A stretch of DNA of 64,000 bases from JANNBN01 sp031385545 (lineage in GTDB: Bacteria > Actinomycetota > Acidimicrobiia > Acidimicrobiales > JANYDT01): positions 1 to 64,000 of the forward strand of contig JANNBN010000145.1 in assembly GCA_031385545.1 (NCBI GenBank), read 5' to 3'. Positions 60,749 to 64,000 of this stretch are shown here, piece after piece (position 1 is the stretch's first letter; each line of letters opens with the position of its first letter). Below the pieces are notes generated by a model that saw only the letters and a program-made list of their open reading frames with translations, did no database searches and was not told where the DNA came from. Both the position numbers and the translations under genes were made by a program.

Positions 60749-61204
60749 TCAGTCAGCACAGGCGTCGGACTCGAGCACTGCCCAGATGTCTCGCAGGTAA
60801 CCGATTTGTGTCGGAGTCAGCGGCGCGAGGAAACGCTGACCGACTTCCTCGTGCTGCACAATGGTCGCTTTGGCCACCAACCGGCGGCCGGAGTCCGTGA
60901 TGACGGCGTGCTGGACGCGAGCGTCGCTGTGCACCTTCCGCCGTTCGATCAGGTCGCGCGCAACCAGCCGGTCGACCATCCGGGTGATGCCACTCGGAGT
61001 GAGTACCACCCGGCGCGCGAGTTCGCTCATGGGTAGCCGCTGCCCAGGGTGCTCGGACAGATGCGTGAGTACCTCCAACTCCGCAAGCGTCAGGCCGGTC
61101 TCGACCTGCAGGCGGGAAGAGACCGCGGCGGTGACCCTGGCATGAAACTTCAGGAGCCCCCGCCAAGCGTCGGGGTGCGTCGGTTGTGGCGGCAAAGTCG
61201 GCAT
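60749..61204 (-). CDS. MarR-family transcriptional regulator
   Basis: The protein has 151 residues from the ATG at 61204 (MPTLPPQPTHPDAW). The winged helix shows LTLAELEVLTHLSEHP, MSELARRVVLTPSGITRMVDRLVARDLIERRKVHSDARV, followed by the dimerisation helices. Its target is unknown. It lies convergent to the lipid-kinase gene and 214 bases downstream of the GDPD stop region. Confidence 0.85.
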   Translation of the reverse strand: MPTLPPQPTHPDAWRGLLKFHARVTAAVSSRLQVETGLTLAELEVLTHLSEHPGQRLPMSELARRVVLTPSGITRMVDRLVARDLIERRKVHSDARVQHAVITDSGRRLVAKATIVQHEEVGQRFLAPLTPTQIGYLRDIWAVLESDACAD

Positions 61205-61418
61205 GGAGCCTTCGCTGATGTGGTCTTGCCCCCGTCGCAAGGCATCAATGGTGGTGTTTCGTGCGTGCTGGTTTCCGAACGGAGAGTCTGTCACATTCGC
61301 AGGCCTCACGGAGGTCCCGAACTATTTGCACTACTGATGCGGGAGGATCACGGAACGCGCGCACGGTGAACAGGCTGAAACGAGACGAGAACGCCAAGGG
61401 CGCCGAGCACACACACGC
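61205..61418. other. Intergenic region between MarR and GDPD genes
   Basis: It should hold the MarR promoter. I see no tRNA, hairpin or clear operator. Confidence 0.35.
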
Positions 61419-62114
61419 TCAGCGAAGCGTCTGAATCGCCACATCTGGCACGTTGGTGATGATGGCGGACGCTCCCCAGTCGGCAAGGAGCTGCATCCTC
61501 CCCGGGTCGTCGACGGTCCACACGTTGACCTGAAGCCCTGCCTCGATGGCCTGCTCAACCGTTCGGCGCACCAAGGGTCGGTAAGACGGGTGAATCGCTT
61601 GATGTCCATCGCGCAGACATGCCTCGACGATCCGGCCCGGTCGGGTCGACACGTTGTACAGAAAGCCCGTCGCCATCTCCGGGTCCAGTTCCTTGACGAG
61701 GTCGATCACCACCCGATCGAACGAAGAGACGATGTAACGCTGGCCGCGACGATCGTTGCGGAGCGATTCGACAACCAGCCGGGTGAGGCGGTGGTGGGGG
61801 TCGTAGCCCGGTTCGTCGGGGTCACTCTTGATCTCGACGTTGACCTGCAGGCTTGCGCACGCGTCGAGCGCTGCGGCAAGCGTCGGGACGTACGGCGGCA
61901 ATTCGTCCGCACACAGTCCAGCGATGGGCCCAAGCCCGTGGACTTCAGGGTCGTGGTGGACAACCAATTGGTGGTCGGCACTCAGACGCACATCGAGTTC
62001 CACCATGTCAGCCTGCATCTCGACGGCACGGGCGAACGCCTCGACGGTGTTCTCACGTTCTGCGCGCGACGCGCCTCGGTGCGCAGCGATGAGCGGGGCC
62101 GGCTTGTTCTGCAC
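61419..62114 (-). CDS. Glycerophosphodiester phosphodiesterase
   Basis: The protein has 231 residues without a signal peptide. The catalytic His and Arg are in APLIAAHRGASRAERENT, and the metal-binding Glu and Asp in VELDVRLSADHQLVVHHDP, as in cytoplasmic GDPD (UgpQ-like). It cleaves glycerophosphodiesters to glycerol-3-phosphate and an alcohol. It starts 24 bases after the histidine-kinase stop and is probably co-transcribed with it. Confidence 0.92.
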   Translation of the reverse strand: MQNKPAPLIAAHRGASRAERENTVEAFARAVEMQADMVELDVRLSADHQLVVHHDPEVHGLGPIAGLCADELPPYVPTLAAALDACASLQVNVEIKSDPDEPGYDPHHRLTRLVVESLRNDRRGQRYIVSSFDRVVIDLVKELDPEMATGFLYNVSTRPGRIVEACLRDGHQAIHPSYRPLVRRTVEQAIEAGLQVNVWTVDDPGRMQLLADWGASAIITNVPDVAIQTLR

Positions 62115-62138
62115 GTCGTCCAGTCTTGCCAGGTTTGC

Positions 62139-63803
62139 TCAGGATTCGGCAACGGGAATGCGGATCTCGACGACAGCGCCGCCTCCGTCACCGGTTGTGC
62201 CCGGTCGATCGTCGTTGTACGTCGAGATCACACCACCAAGCTCGGAAGTGATGAGGGTCCTGACGATGGTGAGCCCAAGGCTGGCACCGGCCGATGCCGA
62301 AGACAGCGAGAACCCCGGAGGGAAGCCACGGCCATCGTCGCGCACAATCACACGGAGTTGCGGCTCGGCACCGGTAGTTCGGTCGAAGCGCACCCTGACC
62401 AACCCGCCGTGGCTGTGGCTGGCGTGTCCACGGACTTGATCACGGTCAGGCGAGTTCGTCGCAGTGCCGGGGTAGCCGTGCTCAACGGCGTTCTGCAGCA
62501 GCTCGACCAAGACAATTGACAGCGGCGTCGCAATCTCGGCGGGCAGTTCGCCTGCGCTTCCCTCGACGACGAACCGCACGGGTCGCGCGCCGTAGCCGCT
62601 CTCCTGGAGGCCCTCCTCGACGACCCGTACCAACGGCTTGATCACTTCATTGAACGGGACCGACGCGGTAATGCCCTGGGACAACGTTTCGTGCACCAAC
62701 GCCATCGACCGGATCCGCCGCACGGATTCTTCGATGGCTTCGCGCGCCTCCAACGATCCGGTTCGCCGACCCTGGAGGCGAAGCAGCGAACTGATCGTCT
62801 GCAAGTTGTTCTTCACCCGGTGATGAACCTCGCGGATGGTCGCATCCTTTGACCTGATCAGCCGATCACGGCGCCGCACATCGGTGACATCGCGCATGAG
62901 CAGAACGCTGCCCTCGTTGAGCGGAAGCAGATAGGTGGCGACAACGCTGGACGACAGGGGCTCAACAACGGCACTTGGCCGAACCCTTGGCGAGGACGCG
63001 TCCGGCCCAGCTGCCACGCGGGCCTGCGCCGTGAAGACTGCGGCCCCACCCGTTGTGATCCCCTGGGGGCTGAACAGCCCCCGTCCAGCCCCGTGGCCCG
63101 GCTGCGCTGCGTAAAGGTCTCCGCTGAGGGGCACCTCTGCACCGGCAACTGCGTCGAGCCAATCGGCGTGCAGGCCAAGTTCGGTCAGCCGTTTGCCCTC
63201 GGCGTTGGCCTGGACACCGAGACGATGGAGCGACGACGTGGCGTTGGGCGATGCGAACCGTATGCGCGCATCAGAATCCAGCACGATGACCCCATCGCCG
63301 ACCCGCAGGTTCTCGGTCGGTTCGTACACCTCGGCGTACGGGAAACGACCGGACGAGACCATCTCGGCCAGTTGGTCGAAGATCTCGACATAGGCCCGTT
63401 CGAGCCGGCCACGTCGACGGCCTGCATCGACGGCCGCTTCGCACAGTACGACGGCTGCAGGTTGCGACCCGCCGCGCGCCACAACCGGTACGGGAACCGC
63501 ACGCGACCGCGCTGCACTCGTTGATCCGATGGCATACACGTTGGAATCCGCCCAGGATCGGCCGTCCCACGACTCGCCCAGGGCAGGGCGCTGCGAGACG
63601 TCGACGGCTACTCCGACAAGATCCTCCGCATACAGCGTCTGATGAGTGGTCGGCCGCACCTGCGCTGTCACCTGCCACAACCCTGGACCGTGCGAAGCGC
63701 GTTGCAACAGCAGCAGATCACAGAACCCGACGTCAGCCATCAGACCCCACGCCCTGACGAGCAGGTCGAGGTGTTGATCACTGGCGCGGTTCGGCTGCTT
63801 CAT
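62139..63803 (-). CDS. PdtaS-like sensor histidine kinase
   Basis: The protein has 554 residues and no membrane segment. An N-terminal GAF-like domain (about 1-160), a PAS domain (about 160-310) and a HisKA_2/HATPase kinase follow. The phospho-accepting His is H328 in EVHHRVKNNLQTISSLLRLQ. The ATPase shows LQNAVEHGYPG and VRDDGRGFPPG. PdtaS of mycobacteria senses c-di-GMP or metals and nitric oxide through its N-terminal GAF/PAS and phosphorylates the RNA-binding regulator PdtaR. The cognate response regulator is not in the window. Confidence 0.87.
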   Translation of the reverse strand: MKQPNRASDQHLDLLVRAWGLMADVGFCDLLLLQRASHGPGLWQVTAQVRPTTHQTLYAEDLVGVAVDVSQRPALGESWDGRSWADSNVYAIGSTSAARSRAVPVPVVARGGSQPAAVVLCEAAVDAGRRRGRLERAYVEIFDQLAEMVSSGRFPYAEVYEPTENLRVGDGVIVLDSDARIRFASPNATSSLHRLGVQANAEGKRLTELGLHADWLDAVAGAEVPLSGDLYAAQPGHGAGRGLFSPQGITTGGAAVFTAQARVAAGPDASSPRVRPSAVVEPLSSSVVATYLLPLNEGSVLLMRDVTDVRRRDRLIRSKDATIREVHHRVKNNLQTISSLLRLQGRRTGSLEAREAIEESVRRIRSMALVHETLSQGITASVPFNEVIKPLVRVVEEGLQESGYGARPVRFVVEGSAGELPAEIATPLSIVLVELLQNAVEHGYPGTATNSPDRDQVRGHASHSHGGLVRVRFDRTTGAEPQLRVIVRDDGRGFPPGFSLSSASAGASLGLTIVRTLITSELGGVISTYNDDRPGTTGDGGGAVVEIRIPVAES

Positions 63804-63810
63804 CGGAAGA

Positions 63811-64000
63811 TCACTGCCGACGCCGTGTCGACGCGCGCTTGGGTGCGGACGGTGCAGCGGCCGGGTTGATGATCAACCGGCCGATCGTGGCAAGCGACGC
63901 GACATCGTCGATCGGGTCCGCCGACTCCGGCAACGCAACGCGTCTCTCGGCGTTGAGGCAGAACCGTTGGAACTGCCTGCGCTGGTGCTCGGCCAACTGG
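63811..64000 (-). CDS. Partial gene of unknown function at the window edge
   Basis: Only the last 62 or so codons are present, ending ASTRRRQ and a stop at 63811. The visible part (HQRRQFQRFCLNAERRVALP, then DDVASLATIGRLIINP) is alpha-helical with a basic tail. The reading frame stays open to the edge. It lies 7 bases upstream of the PdtaS-like gene on the same strand. I cannot assign a family. Confidence 0.5.
   Translation of the reverse strand, partial: QLAEHQRRQFQRFCLNAERRVALPESADPIDDVASLATIGRLIINPAAAPSAPKRASTRRRQ

Overview
The window is a GC-rich, densely packed stretch of bacterial chromosome. It carries no phage genes, insertion sequences, CRISPR arrays or rRNA. Gene content and style point to an actinobacterium, most likely class Acidimicrobiia, Ilumatobacter-like (inference). 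The signs are frequent GTG starts, an NdgR/LtbR-like IclR gene divergent from leuCD, a GpgS-type glucosyl-3-phosphoglycerate synthase, a PdtaS-like histidine kinase, a matrixin-type protease and polypeptides rich in Asp, Val and Arg.

Layout. 1-3000: frameshifted and truncated remnants (DUF4143 ATPase, Gfo/Idh/MocA oxidoreductase), a membrane-anchored matrixin-like protease and a small GIY-YIG-like protein. 2987-6488: ACC deaminase, then tRNA-Glu, tRNA-Gln, a DUF218 protein and gltX, all four on the minus strand. 6714-12007: leuA with a full attenuation leader, two small conserved genes, an SDR and ilvE. 11977-20887: a xyloside-utilisation locus with an aldo/keto reductase, a GH3 enzyme, a GH31 alpha-xylosidase and a xylose-type ABC importer. 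21143-28691: leuB, a CPBP protease, greA, a degenerate GH15-like protein, a GGDEF-EAL protein and the IclR regulator. 28778-36798: leuCD, serA, an ASCH-like protein, serC, a HutF-like amidohydrolase without its metal ligands and an EEP-family hydrolase. 36812-45289: a nitroreductase and a tightly coupled six-gene operon built around an amino acid:[carrier protein] ligase. 45385-55599: FKBP lipoprotein, ilvC/ilvY, a GH1 pseudogene, a 2OG-Fe oxygenase, a redoxin, DUF169, an EamA exporter and ilvBN with a second attenuation leader. 56039-64000: GpgS, etfBA, a diacylglycerol-kinase-like protein, MarR, GDPD, a PdtaS-like kinase and a partial gene.

Two themes stand out. First, almost the whole leucine/valine/isoleucine pathway (leuA, leuB, leuCD, ilvBN, ilvC, ilvE) is spread through the window as separate units. 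The regulation differs between units. leuA and ilvB each have a promoter, an apparently leaderless mini-ORF of Leu or Ile/Leu/Val codons, a hairpin starting at the mini-ORF stop and an intrinsic terminator. ilvC has a divergent ilvY, and leuCD has a divergent IclR gene. serA and serC add serine biosynthesis.

Second, the operon at 37628-45289 encodes a carrier protein, an acyl-CoA-dehydrogenase-like flavoprotein, an aaRS-like amino acid:[carrier protein] ligase, a DUF1839 protein, a GH2-like protein and a fused double alpha/beta hydrolase. Adjacent genes overlap or nearly touch, apart from one 46-base gap before the DUF1839 gene. It looks like a small biosynthetic system that activates an amino acid on a carrier protein, modifies it and transfers it. 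Its product is unknown, and it is the best candidate here for an undescribed system.

Many intergenic regions also contain a short word, usually different at each locus, repeated in direct and inverted orientation. These fold as nested or alternative hairpins and behave like an unrecognised class of intergenic repeat.
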